Origin: Tuctoria greenei
Taxonomy: Eukaryota > Streptophyta > Magnoliopsida > Poales > Poaceae
Reading direction: 5' to 3'
Length of the DNA stretch: 64,000 bases
Assembly (NCBI GenBank): GCA_036927565.1
Contig: JAYESD010000010.1
Span: 119,938,866 to 120,002,865 of the forward strand
The notes under the pieces: model-generated
Database searches by the model: none
What the model saw: the letters and a program-made list of their open reading frames with translations, nothing else
What the model was told of the DNA's origin: nothing
Translations under genes and position numbers: made by a program
Shown here: positions 1-11,472 of the stretch, piece after piece
Numbering within the stretch: position 1 is the stretch's first letter
How the letters are laid out: each line of letters opens with the position of its first letter

Positions 1-2090
1 ACATCCTAATACAACGATTGTGTTTCATTGCATTAGTATCCTGACGCCACGAAAAAGTGAATCGTGGCCACACATCCTAATTGCTACGATTGGGGTCTGT
101 GGCCATTGATACTAATGCCACGAACCAGAGTATCGTGGCAACACATCCTAATGCAACAATTGTGTTCCGTGACGATAGATCCTGTAATGCCACGAACCAG
201 TAATTCATGGCAACAGATCCTAATGCAATGATTGTGGTCCTGTGGCGATAGATCCTAACGCCACGAACCAGTGAATCATGGCAAGACATCCTAATGCAAC
301 GATTGTGTTTCGTTGCATTAGTATCCTGACGCCACGAAAAAGTGAATCGTGGCCACACATCCTAATTGCTACGATTGGGGTCCGTATCCATTGATACTAA
401 CGCCACGAACCAGAGTATCGTGGCAACACATCCTAATGCAATGATTGTGCTCATGGCGATAGATATTGTAACGCCACGAAACAGTAATTTGTGGCAATAG
501 ATCCTAATGCAACGATTGTGGTCTGTTGCATTAGCATCCTGATGCCACGAACCAGTGAATCGTGGCAAGACATCCTAATGCAACGATTGTGTTTCGTTGC
601 ATTAGTATCCTGATGCCACGAAAAAGTGAATCGTGGCCACACATCCTAATTGCTACGATTGGGGTCTGTGGCCATTGATACTAACGCCACGAAACAGAGT
701 ATCGTGGCAACACATCCTAACGCAACGATTATGTTTCGTTGCATTACAGTCCAAATGCAACTGTTTGCTGATTCATGGCAACAGATCCTAATGCAAGGAC
801 TGTGTTCCATTGCAATAAAGTTGTAACACCACGAACCAGTAATTCGTGGCACTAGATCCTAATGCAATGATTATATTCCGTGGCAATAAAGTTGTAACAC
901 CACGAACCAGAGTATCGTGGCAACACATCCTAATGCAACGATTCTGTTTCGTTGCATTACGGTCCAAATGCAACTTTTTGTTGATTCGTGGCAACAGATC
1001 CAAATGTAACGACTGTGTTCTGTGGCAAAAAAGCTGTAACGCCACAAACCAGCAATTCGTGGCAACAGATCCTAATGCAACGATTGTGTTCCGTGGCAAT
1101 AAAGTTGTAACGCCACAAACCAGTAATTCGTGGAAACAGATCCTAATGCAACGATTATGGTCCGTGGCGATAGATCCTGTAACACCACGAACTAGTAATT
1201 CATAGCAACAGATCCTAATACAACGATTGTGGTCCGTTGCATTAGCATCCTGACGCCACGAACTAGTGATTCGTGACAACAGATCCTAATGCAATGATTG
1301 TGTTTCGTTGCATTAGCATCCTGATGCCACGAAAAAGTGAATCGTGGCCACACATCCTAATTGCTACGATTGGGGTCTGTGGCCATTGATACTAACGCCA
1401 CGAACCAGAGTATCGTGGCAACACATCCTAATGCAACGATTCTGTTTCGTTGCATTACGGTCCAAATGCAACTGTTTGCTGATTTGTGGCAACAGATCCT
1501 AATGCAATGACTGTGTTCCGTGGCAATAAAGCTGTAACGTCATGAACTAGTAATTCGTGGCAACAGATCCTAATGCAACGATTGTGTTTCGTGGCAATAA
1601 AGCTATAACACCACGAACCAGTAATTCGTGGCAACAGATCCTAATGCAACGATTGTGGTCCGTGGCGATAGATCCTGTAACGCCACGAACCAGTAATTCG
1701 TGGCAACAAATCCTAATGCAACGATTGTGGTCCGTGGCGATAGATCCTGTAATGCCACGAACCAGTAATTCGTGGCAACAGATCCTAAGGCAACGACTGT
1801 GTTCTATGGCATTAGCATCCTGACGCCACAAACTAGTGATTCGTGGGAACAGATCCTAATGCAACAATTGTGGTCCGTTGCATTAGCATCCTGACGCCAC
1901 GAACTAGTGATTCGTGGGAACAGATCCTAATGCAATGATTGTGGTCCATTGCATTAGCATCCTGATGCCACGAACTAGAGATTCGTGGCAACAGATCCTA
2001 ATGCAACGATTGTGTTATGTGGCGATATATCCTAGTGCCACGAACTAGTGAATTGTGGCAAAAAGCCAAGCTTACTGCAACGATTTAGTA
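1..2090. repeat. Tandem array of two alternating hairpin modules
   Basis: Two imperfect palindromes alternate throughout. One is gccacgaa, a spacer of about 7-8 bases, then ttcgtggc. The other is aatgcaac, about 11 bases, then gttgcatt, often with gattgtg(t/g)tcc in the loop. They are joined by aca(g/c)atcct. Module order and spacing vary and many copies carry C-to-T changes, so the array is degenerate rather than a uniform satellite. Long reading frames on both strands here are by-products of the stop-poor repeat. Subterminal hairpin or inverted-repeat arrays are typical of plant CACTA elements and can bind transposase. Confidence 0.8.
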
Positions 2091-2121
2091 TTCATTGCAG
2101 TACAATCGTTGCAACAGGTCA

Positions 2122-2135
2122 GAATCCTTGTATTG
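2122..2135 (-). other. Degenerate CACTA terminal inverted repeat
   Basis: Read on the minus strand this is CAATACAAGGATTC. The canonical first five bases CACTA are changed to CAATA. It is followed by the probable 3-bp target duplication tag at 2136-2138. The change at position 3 would probably reduce transposase recognition of this end (inference). Confidence 0.55.
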
Positions 2136-3061
2136 TAGGCTAGTAATCCCTTTGTAAAAGCTATTTTGTGATCTCCTTGCCACACACCAACGGAAGTCTT
2201 TAATGTGACTGACGGGTCACGAGCATAAGGGAGGTTCTTAGTCACCGAAGGGTGATGAAATCATAAACATGTGGGTAAAGTGGTACAAACTCTGCAGAGT
2301 CTAACAAAACTATCATGATAGTCGTGCTCCCAGTTATGAGGACCTGGATGACCTACATGATTAGAGGGAAATCGAGAAATTGGGATGGTTTTGGTATTTG
2401 GATGGTTATGGTTATAATTGATAACATGGTTTATGGTTATGGATTGATTTATGGTATTGAATATGATTAATGGTAATGGTAAAATCTGTATATGAATAAT
2501 GGATATGGAATATGGATTGGTATTATGATGATTGCATGGTTTATGATGGGTTTATTTCATATACATATAATATATTGCTTTTCAAATGTTTTATTGTACT
2601 TTTCAGCACTTAGCCATTATTATTGTCGTCATTTGAATCAGCTACATGTCATACTTTTCACACTTGCTCAGTACGACATTTACTTACTCTTGCAGTTCCC
2701 CCACCATTAGTTGCAGGTCAGGATTGGGAGTTTCACAGTGATAATGCGGTGTTCTAGGCCATGTCTACCGTCAGCTTTGCCTGTGGTGTTGATTGGAGCC
2801 GCACTATACCCTATTGCTTATGCTGATTAGATGCCTAGTTGCTTAATTAGTTATTTCCACAGCATTAGTTGAAACTTGTCATTAATATTCATTAGAGCTT
2901 GTATTCGAGAATATTCTGAATTCTATAATAAAAGTACTTATTTAATAATTTGAGCTGTGATAATTGTCTGTATATCGTTTGTGATGCACTTGTGTATGTG
3001 TGTTGAGCGTTCTAGAAACACATATACTGCACTTGGTTTATTTTCAGAACCGGTTGTCACC
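2136..3061 (+). repeat. Tekay 5' LTR, 3' portion
   Basis: Collinear with 9873-10805 of the 3' LTR. It ends gaaccggttgtcacc, where the 3' LTR has gaaccgggtgtcaca, so the terminal CA has mutated. A tRNA-Met-type primer binding site follows. The upstream part of the LTR, including its TATA box, is displaced outside the window by the CACTA-like insertion. Confidence 0.9.
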
Positions 3062-3064
3062 AAT

Positions 3065-3077
3065 TGGTATCAGAGCC
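3065..3077 (+). other. Tekay primer binding site
   Basis: The sequence tggtatcagagcc lies three bases after the LTR end. It is the usual plant retroelement PBS complementary to the 3' end of initiator tRNA-Met. Confidence 0.85.
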
Positions 3078-3331
3078 ACAGGTTGACCATAGGATGCAGC
3101 CTAGTTACAATGGACACTTTAGAACACATAGGAACACTCAGGAATCGATGTGTTTTTGCTTGGTGTGTTGTTTGTTATATATTGTTTGCTTGTGTGCTTA
3201 ATAGAGAATTTTGGGGTTCTTTAGCATTGCCATATCCGAGTAGGCTAGTGTAGCTAGTTGTTTAGTCTCACATCCCTTGATGCATATAGTTGGGGACGTC
3301 TTCTAAATTCTTATCTCTTACTTTTCTTCAG

Positions 3332-4500
3332 ATGTTGAGGACTCGCAACTAGAGGGATGACAATGATGAGGAGGAGAACATAGGAATGCCTCAGAACAAC
3401 ATTGGACAAGGACCTGCCCAGGGAGCCATCAACATTGAGCAGCTATTGGCTATGCAAAACCAGCTCATGTAGACCATGATACAGACTATGGGACAGCTGC
3501 AGGCTGGTAACATCAACAATCAGCCCCACATGCCTCCACCGGCACCTCCGCCTCCTCATAACCGATTAGGAGAATTCATGAAGACTAGGCCGCCAACCAT
3601 TGCTCAAGCTGCTGACCCTATGGATGCCGATCATTGGCTCAAGTCCGTGGAGAAGAAACTTGCTATTGTCCAATGCAGTGACCAGGAGAAGGTGCTATTT
3701 GCTTCTCATCAACTTGTTGGAGTAGCTGCGGATTGGCGGGATGCTCATTGCAATGCTCATGAGAATCAAGAGGAGATTACTTGGGCCAAATTCAAAGAAA
3801 ACTTCCGTTCTCATTATGTGCCGGAAGGTGTTATGATCTTGAAGAGGCAAGAATTTGAGAACTTGAGGCAAGGAAGGTTGAGTGTGGGTGAATATCTCAA
3901 CAAATTCACTCAACTCTCAAGGTATGCGCCTTAAGATGTGAGCCGGGACAACCGAAAGCAATACTTGCTCATGAGAGGCTTGAACAACGAAATCCAAGTG
4001 CAATTGCTCAACTGTGATTATGCCAACTTCTAGAAGCTAGTGGACAGAGCAATTGTCGTGGAGAACAAGGTCTGTGAGATGGAGCAAGACAACAAGAGGA
4101 AGGCGCCATATCAAGGACAGCAACAAGAAAGCGTGTGCGCCCTCGTTTTGCACCACCTAATGCGCCTTATTTCAGCTTCTCTGCTCCTTTGCAGCGCCCC
4201 AGATATGCACCGCGCCCAACTCATTTTGTGCAGCAGCGCCCTGTTATGCAAGCACCCAGGCCTCCAATGCCTTATGCGCCTTTTGCTAATTTTCCTGGTG
4301 CAAACGTTCAGAACCAAGCTCATACAAATTTTGGTGGAGTTAAGGAGTTCTACACATGTGGAGAAGCTGGAGACTTTGCACATCAATGTCCTAAGTCAGG
4401 CCTTGGTCAAGGAAGCAATGCACCGAGGCAAAATCCAAGACCCAATGGAGGACAGCCACAAGGAAATCGTGGACAACAGAATTTCGCTCGTGGGAACGTC
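3332..4500 (+). pseudogene. gag: Tekay gag (capsid/nucleocapsid), broken
   Basis: The reading starts at ATG 3332 (MLRTRN) and is stopped after six codons; further in-frame stops occur near 3470 and at 3932, then near 4033. The capsid (retrotransposon gag) domain is clear at 3590-4000, with DADHWLKSVEKKL and the stretch FENLRQGRLSVGEYLNKFTQ. A frameshift near 4120 moves to another frame that carries the proline- and alanine-rich linker and the zinc knuckle at 4348-4395. The knuckle reads FYTCGEAGDFAHQC: the first cysteine has become Phe and the histidine Asp, so only two of the four CCHC ligands remain. The product would package element RNA; this copy cannot make it. Confidence 0.85.
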
Positions 4501-4521
4501 AACCATGTCTCTACGGAGGAT

Positions 4522-4898
4522 GCTCAACAAGCGTATGATGTGGTCATTGGTATGTTCCTCGCAAACTCCAACCCGATGACTATGTTCTTTGATTCTGGAG
4601 CATCGCATTCATTCATTGCATCGAAATATGTTGCCAATATAGTTTGCCTATCTCTCATATGAAGTTTACTCTATTGGTTAAGTCTCCTAGAGGAGAGATG
4701 AGGACAAATATAGTATGTCCAAAAGTAAGCCTTAGAATAAGGGGGGTAGGTTTCCTCGCCAACCTCATTGTCTTGGATTCTCAAGGTTTGGACATTATAC
4801 TTTGTATGGACTGGTTGAGGAAGTACAACAGAGTCATTGAGTGTGCCACGAAGACAGTGAAGTTAACCAATGAGGAAAGGATCACTATAGAATTTTAA
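4522..4898 (+). pseudogene. Tekay aspartic protease region, frameshifted
   Basis: The catalytic motif FFDSGASHSFI is intact at about 4585-4620 and a C-terminal IILCMDWLRKYN motif lies near 4795-4830. The family usually reads LGMDWL at the second motif. A frameshift near 4640 separates the two halves and a stop at 4896-4898 cuts the link to RT. The protease would cleave the Gag-Pol polyprotein. Confidence 0.8.
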
Positions 4899-6488
4899 GC
4901 ATCTCAAACCGCACTGAAGCAATTGGAGCTGAATCACATGGAAGGTGTTGAAATCGAGGAGATTTCGCTGGTGTGTGAATTTTTGGACGTGTTTCCGGAT
5001 GAGTTGCCAGGTATGCCACCTGATCGAGACATTAAGTTTGTCATTGATTTAATATCTGGAATTGCACCTATAGCTAGGAGGTCATATAGGATGCCTCATA
5101 AGGAGTTAGCAGAGCTCAAGGAGTGGATTCAAGAGCAAATAGAGAAGGGTTTTATACGCCTGAGTTCTTCACCTTGGGGAGCGCCAATTTTATTTGTGGA
5201 CAAGAAGGATGGAACGCAAAGGATGTGTGTGGATTACCGAGCTCTCAACGAGGTGACCATCAAGAACAAGTACACCTTGCCCCGTATAGAAGATTTGTTT
5301 GATCAGATGAAGGGTGCTTGTGTTTTCTCCAAGATTAATTTGAGGTCGGTATACTTTCAAATGAAGATTAGACCATTGGACATAGCCAAGACAACTTTCG
5401 GGACACGGTATGGATCTTATGAGTACACCATGATGTATTTTGGATCAACCAACGCGCCTGCCTACTTTATATACCTCATGAATAAGGTCTTCATGGAGTA
5501 CTTGGATAAGTTCGTTGTAGTGTTCATAGATGACATTATGATCTACTCGAAGGATGAGAAGGAACATGAGGAACACTTGAGGCTTACGTTGCGGAAATTG
5601 AGGGAGCATCAATTGTATGTCAAGTTCAACAAGTGTCACTTTTGGTTGAAAGAGGTGTCGTTTCTGGGTCATATCATCTCAGGAGGAGGAGTATCTGTTG
5701 ACCACGGAAAGGTGAGAGATGTGCTAAAATGGGAACCGCCGCAAAACATAAAGTAAATAAGGATTTTTCTTGGGATGGTTGGGTATTACCGTCAATTCAT
5801 CAAAGACTTTCCCAAGATAGCCAAGCCAATGACATAATTGCTAATGAAGGGGAAAGCGTTTCAATGGACTCAAGCTTGTCAAGAGAGTTTTGAGGAGTTG
5901 AAGAAAAGGTTAACAACAGCCCCAGTCTTAGTATTGCCGGACGTGAGCAAGAGTTTTGATATATATTGTGATGCATCAAAACTCGGACTTGGATGCGTGC
6001 TTATGCAAGAAGGTCATGTGGTTGCATATGCATCGAGATAATTGAAGAAATATGAGCAGAATTATCCGACACATGATTTGGAACTTGCAGCCGTGGTACA
6101 CGCATTGACAATTTGAAGACATTTCATCCTTGGACATAGGTGTGAAATTTATACGGATCATAAGAGTCTCAAGTACATATTTACACAAACGGATCTAAAT
6201 TTGAGGCAACGAAGATAGTTAGATCTTATCAAGGATTACAATGTTAGAATCAACTATCATCCAGGGAAGGCTAACGTAGTGGCCGATGCTTTGAGTCAGA
6301 AAGGAGTAGGTCATCAACTCAAGGTTCGAGAGCTGCCATCCGAGTTATGTAAGGAGTTCGAACAGCTAAATCTTGGATTTGTGAATGAGATGGGGATGAT
6401 AGAGTTAAATCCGACCTTGGAGCAAGAAATTCGAGAGGGTCAAACGAAGGATGACAAAATTCAGGAAATCAAGAAAAGGACCCCATAA
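4899..6488 (+). pseudogene. pol: Tekay reverse transcriptase and RNase H, broken
   Basis: RT motifs run in order: FVDKKDGTQRMCVDYRALN, then FSKINLRSVYFQ, then VVFIDDIMIYS. The first catalytic aspartate is replaced by Asn (families have FSKIDLRSGYHQ), while the FIDD box is intact. In-frame stops occur at 5754-5756, in the PMT* segment near 5836, after AYASR near 6040, and again before RHFILGH and after LRQRR. The RNase H part keeps FDIYCDASKLGLG and EIYTDHKSLKY. It ends in the connection region GKANVVADALSQK near 6260-6300. Lost Asp plus several stops mean no activity. Confidence 0.88.
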
Positions 6489-6635
6489 GGGAGACAATTC
6501 AGATTTCATGAGGATGAACATGGTACCCTATGGCTTGGTAAGAGGATTGTCGTGCCCAATGTAAAGCATATTCGGGAGACCATACTAAAGGAGGCACATG
6601 ATTCGCCATAATCAATTCATCCTGGTTGTACGAAG

Positions 6636-7892
6636 ATGTACAAAGACTTGAAGACTTGTTATTGGTGGGATAGCATGAAGAAGGACATAGCCAAATATGT
6701 AGCTTTATGTGATGTGTGCCAACGAGTTAAGGCGGAACATCAAAGGTCAGCTAGATTATTGCAACCATTGAAAATTTCAGAATGGAAGTGGGAAGAGATT
6801 GGTATGGACTTTATAGTTGGATTGCCACATACCCAGTCCGGTTATGACTCAATTTGGGTAATTGTGGATCAATTGACCAAGTCAGCTCATTTTCTTCCCG
6901 ACAAGACTACCTATACCACCGCAAAGCTAGCAGAGCTATACATGGAGCACATCGTGTATCAACATGGAGTCCCGAAGAAGATAGTCTCAGAGAGAGGTTC
7001 TCAATTTACCTCCAGGTTTTGGCAGAAATTTCATGAAGCATTGGGAACAAAGTTAAATTTTAGCTCAGCATATCACCCTCAAACGGATGGAGAAATTGAG
7101 AGGACCAGTCAAATTTTAGAGGATATGTTAAGAGTGTGTACTTTGATGCATTGGAAAGGTTGGGATAAGAGCTTGCAGTATGCAAAATTGTCATATAATA
7201 ATAGCTATCAAGCAAGTTTGAAGATGTCACCATATGAAGCACTATATGGAAGGAAGTGTAGGATGCCCTTGTTTTGGAGTGAGACACGAGAGAATCAAGT
7301 ATTTGGTCTGGATGTGTTGCTAGAAGCTGAAAAGCAAGTTCAGGTTATTCTTGAAAACTTGAGGGCTGCCCAATTAAGACAAAAAGGCTATACGGACAAT
7401 AGAAGAATGAAACTCGCCATTGAAGTAGGGGACTTTGTTTACCTCAAGGTGTCACCAATTAGAGGTCATAAGAGGTTTAACATAAGAGGAAAGCTAGCAC
7501 CTCGATACATTGGACCATTCAAGATTTTGGATAAGAGAGGAGAAGTGGCATATAAGTTGGAGATGCCAACTCATCTTTCTGATGTTCATGATGTGTTTAA
7601 TGTTTCCCAGCTCAAGAAGTGCTTGAGAGTGCCGGAAGAACAAGTGTCAATGGAAGAATTGGAATTAGAGGCAGATTTGACTTATGCCGAACAATCGGTC
7701 AAAATCTTGGAAACCAAGGAAAGAGTCACACGGAACAAGGCCATCAGATGGTTTAAAATTCAATGGGAGCATCACACAGAATCGAAAGCAACTTGGCAAA
7801 TAGAAGGTGATCTCAAGAAGGAATTTCCCTATCTCTTCTCTTCCGCGCCGAATCTCGAGGGCGAGATTCATTTTAAGGGGGTAGGTTTGTAA
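6636..7892 (+). pseudogene. pol: Tekay integrase with C-terminal chromodomain
   Basis: This is a 418-codon open stretch. The CDVCQRVK half of the HHCC zinc finger is near 6707-6735. The catalytic core has MDFIVGLPHTQSGYDS, then VPKKIVSERGSQF, then PQTDGEIERTSQ. The middle catalytic Asp is Glu (families have SDRGSQF), so DDE has become DEE. The GPF module is VGDFVYLKVSP through RYIGPFKIL. The chromodomain follows at about residues 340-405 (VKILETKERVTRNKAIRWFK), which in the family directs integration to heterochromatin through methylated H3K9. The frame ends inside the polypurine tract and LTR start, as is usual. Confidence 0.9.
7872..7887 (+). other. Tekay polypurine tract
   Basis: The stretch tttaagggggtaggtt directly precedes the 3' LTR start tgtaacaccc. 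It primes plus-strand DNA synthesis in this family. Confidence 0.8.
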
Positions 7893-8009
7893 CACCCTCA
7901 TTTTCATGCATCATGCCCTGCATACATTCATATACATGTCTAACATTAAGCAACACAAAAAGGAATAAATTTAAAATGAATTAGAAACAAAACCACACTT
8001 AAGAATTTT

Positions 8010-8385
8010 GGAAGTGCGGACTAGTCCGTTTTTGGTGCAGACTAGTCTGATTTCTCTCTGACTCCGAAAGGACTTGTCCATTTTGCTGCGGACTAGTCTG
8101 TCTCTCTGGACACTTTCGGAGTTGTTAGGTCGAGTGCGGACTAGTCCGGTGTTCTAATTCCTTGGAAATTTTGCTAAGTCCCTGGACTTGTCCGGACTAG
8201 TCCGGTCTTCCAGCGGACTTGTCCATTTTCCTCTCTTACTAATGTCGGACCTGTCCGACTTTAGGCTAGACTTGTTCGTTTTTCCCCTCTGGATAAGTTC
8301 GGACTAGTCCGATGTCCAGCCCGGATTTGTCCAATTTCTCTCTGTCCAACTTCGGACTTGTCCAGCCCTTTTCGGACTTGTGTGA
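8010..8385. repeat. Cluster of GGAC(T/A)(A/T)GTCC palindromes in LTR
   Basis: About 13 copies of cggactagtccg or the near form cggacttgtcc occur in 370 bp, plus another pair at 8928-8950. Spacing is irregular, with T-rich linkers such as gtttttgg and atttctctctg. The cluster lies upstream of the LTR TATA box, so it would be in the U3 promoter region. A role as a repeated factor-binding site is inference only. Confidence 0.8.
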
Positions 8386-8549
8386 TAAGTCGCGACTCCG
8401 AATTGATCTTTTGTTTCATGACTTGTTTCTTGGGTTTTATGTTAAGTGGACATAGGGTCGTCCTGCCTAACTCTTTTAGAGCCCATGTGGGACTCTAACC
8501 CGGCCTCTACTCATCTCAAACTCGAAATCCATCCAACCCTAGCCTCCAC

Positions 8550-8561
8550 CTCTATATAAAA
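8550..8561 (+). promoter_or_regulatory. Tekay LTR TATA box
   Basis: The sequence ctctatataaaa lies in the 3' LTR downstream of the palindrome cluster and upstream of a CT/CA-rich leader. The position suits the element promoter. Confidence 0.6.
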
Positions 8562-11472
8562 AACCCCACCACTTGGCTTGACATCTATTTGCCACTTTTT
8601 CACCTCACCCAAACCCTAGCTCGTGGATAGCCGCCACCAAGGAGACAGAAGGACATCTAGAGCAAGAATAAGAAGAGGAGGAAATGAAAGAGGATCAAGA
8701 TCTCCATCAAGTTTGCGTTCTTCATCACCAATTCATCATCAAGTTCTTCTTCAACCCTAAATCGCCAAGAATCGAGTGTTGCCCCCAAAACCCTTGATTC
8801 TTTTGGTCATAGACACTTGCTATACCTTCTACTTCCTTTTCCTTACGTGAATTCAACCCCAAACCTCCAAATTCACATTGATCGAGAAAACCCTAGTTTG
8901 TTATTCCTGCGACTAGCGGACTAGTCCGGTCCCATGCGTACTTGTCTGATATTTCTGACTAAATTGTGTTGAATTAATTCCAAAATTAGATCTATTCAAC
9001 TCCAGACCTATATAAACTTGTTAAAAGCTATTAGAACTAGTTAGTGATCATTAAAAGCAACTTATTAACTAGTTTTACCCTGCATTTGCATTAATCATGC
9101 ATGTCATGTCATATTGAGTAATATTTGTGCACTCTTTGATTGTGTTTCTTGTCTTGTATGTTTATTGTGTGGATTATACGGATTTGCGCTAGAGAGTGCT
9201 GCGGAGGATTTTCAGCACCAAGAGTTTGAAGCCTTTGATCCTAATCAAGCTCAAGAGCAAGGCTAGTGTCCTTGAAGCATATTTATCCTGTTTTGAAATA
9301 CATGTTTTGTTTGCAAAACTGCATTCTTGTGTCAATTTGATGGGAATCCCTATGATAGGAAGTTTACTAGAATTGTTAACCATCCTTGTCACATGGAATA
9401 TATGGTAGAGAGTCGGGAAGGGCTTTTACCTTTTTGCTTCACTTAATTAATTGGGATGGGAAGACAACTATACTACTTAACTTAATTATGTATTAATGAG
9501 ATTATGGTTAATATTAATATGAACTGGTTAATATGGTATGGTAATGGGTGATCTAAGCAAGCCTGGAATGTGGATGGGTTGGACGTCATGGTGGTTTGCT
9601 TGCTTTAGATCTAAGGACCGGCTCGTGCGAGAATAAGCCAGGACTATAGTGCCACCACGAGGCCAAGTATGGGTGCGGCGTAGCTCATTAATTAGGGCTT
9701 TGCGAGTGCTCTTTGGACCATTAAGGATGCTCAGGGAAGGGGTAGTCAGATTGGGTTTGATGATGGTTGGTGGGACTACTCTAGGATTCGAATGGCTCAA
9801 GAGGGGGCCCTTGGTTGAAGATGTGCTCAGTGGGAGACATCGCCATCGGTGAAACCTCAGTGGGGGTCTAAATAGGCTGGTAATCCCTTTGTAAAAGTTA
9901 TTTTGTGATCTCTTGGCCACACACCAACGGAAATGTGTAATGTGACTGACGAGTCAGGGGCGTAAGGGAGGTTCTTAGTCATCGAAGGGTGATGAAATCA
10001 CAAACACGTGGGTAAAATGGTACAAACTCTACAGAGTCTAATAAAACTATCATGATAACCGTGCTTCTGGTTATGAGCGCTTGGATGACCTACATGATTA
10101 GAGGGAAATTGAGGAATTGGGATGGTTTTGGTATTTGGATTGTTATGGTTATGGTTATAATTGATAACATGGTTTATGGTTATGGATTGATTTGTGGTAT
10201 TCAATATGATTAATGGTAATGGTTAAATCTGGTATATGAATTATGGATATGGAATATGGATTGGTATTATGATGATTACATGGTTTATGATGGGTTTATT
10301 TCACATACATATAATCTATTGCTTTTCAAATGTTTTACTTTACTTTTAAGCACTTAGCCATTATTATTGTCGTCATTTGAATCAGCTACATGTCATACTT
10401 TCCACACTTGCAGAGTACGACATGTACTCACTCTTGCAATTCTCCCACCAACAGTTGCAGGTCTGGACTGGGAGTTTAACGATGATAATGCGGAGTTCTA
10501 TGCCGTGTCTACCGTCAGCTTTGCCTGTGGTGTTGATTGGAGCCGCACTATACCCTATTGCTTATGCTGCTTAGATGCCTAGTTTCTTAAATAGTTATTT
10601 CCACTGCATTAGTTGAAACTTGTCATTAATATTCATTAGAGTTTGTATTCGAGGATATTATGAATTCTGTAATAAAAGTACTTATTTAATAATTTGAGCT
10701 GTGATAATTGTCTGTATATCGTATGTGATGCACTTGTGTATGTGTGTTGAACGTCCCGGGCACACATATATTGCACTTGGTTCATTTTTGGAACCGGGTG
10801 TCACAATCACTAAATTTCAAATTCCTATGCAAGAAATTAAAAATGTTCATGAGGATAAAATTGAGAATATTGTTTGCCATGATCCAAATGACAACATTTG
10901 CTCTTGTGCAAAACTATGATGGTTAGAAATTTTACAAGATGTAGGGACCCATATAGTGTATTTATACCACTTGCATATTAGTAGGAGCTTTAGAAAATGC
11001 GCAAATTGATTTTTCCATAAAGCCCCACTCCTATCAATGATACATACATTGTTCATGGATACACTAGAAATTGGACCCAATGCATCTTTGGTCTTGTTCT
11101 TCCCCGTGCGTATAAATAAAATTCAATTACCTAACTCAAAAATTAATTTGTACAAGTATCGGGAGCTAACCATCCCTCTCTATCATAGAGAGGAAGTTTG
11201 CAGGAATAAAACAACTTTGCGGGCATTCAAAGATCCGATTGCTGGAATCCATAAGAGGATTCCATTTCAATATCTCTTGGCCAATGAGTAAATTAGGATG
11301 GTTGCTACCTATCGAAAATTAAGCTCGAAGGTAATCCATAACTATACGAGGCTAAAGATTTGACATGGAAACCCTCCGTGAGCAACCAATGGGCTGCTAC
11401 AAATATGTGAGAGCATTATGCTATCAACTATTCTAAGCACTCCCTCAAGATCAAGTGAATTGCCACCATCAT

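Larger units (their letters stand above)
1..2135. mobile_element. CACTA-like DNA transposon, right end only
   Basis: This is about 2.1 kb of hairpin-rich tandem repeat ending in gaatccttgtattg (2122-2135). Its reverse complement, CAATACAAGGATTC, differs by one base from a CACTA-superfamily terminus of the CACTACAAGG type. The next three bases are tag, and the same tag lies at the matching point of the undisturbed 3' LTR of the host Tekay element (9873-9875). That fits the 3-bp target duplication of CACTA elements. No transposase is visible in this part; the left end and any genes lie outside the window. The alternative is a satellite-like array that only happens to abut the LTR. Confidence 0.6.
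2136..10805 (+). mobile_element. Tekay-lineage chromovirus (Ty3/gypsy), decayed
   Basis: The order is partial 5' LTR, PBS, gag, PR, RT, RNase H, IN with C-terminal chromodomain, polypurine tract and a complete 2.9-kb 3' LTR. Long LTRs and a chromodomain after integrase point to the Tekay/Del lineage. The 5' LTR is cut by the CACTA-like insertion, so its first two kilobases lie left of the window. The two LTRs align from taggct(a/g)gtaatccc to their ends with roughly 10% mismatches by eye in the first 240 bases, so this is an old copy. Many stops, several frameshifts and lost catalytic residues make it non-autonomous. Confidence 0.9.
7888..10805 (+). repeat. Tekay 3' LTR, complete
   Basis: Starts TGTAACACCC and ends GGTGTCACA, 2918 bp. 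It contains a cluster of palindromic GGACTAGTCC-like motifs (8010-8380, again at 8928), a TATA box at 8552-8559, and a long AT-rich downstream half matching the in-window 5' LTR. The first 1985 bp have no partner in the window because the 5' LTR is interrupted. The bases atcac at 10806-10810 are the presumptive target-site duplication; the other copy is left of the window. Confidence 0.9.

Noticed and set aside
77..1831. Several open frames of 60-163 codons on both strands in the left array
   Set aside because: They are shadows of a stop-poor hairpin repeat, begin at non-ATG codons in part, and share repeated peptide text in all frames.
1..2090. CRISPR-like array
   Set aside because: Repeats are palindromic modules without unique spacers of constant size, in a plant nuclear context.
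2492..3253. Small ORFs in the Tekay LTR (and the parallel ones at 10367-10919)
   Set aside because: They lie in LTR sequence, differ in frame between the two LTRs, and have no recognisable product.
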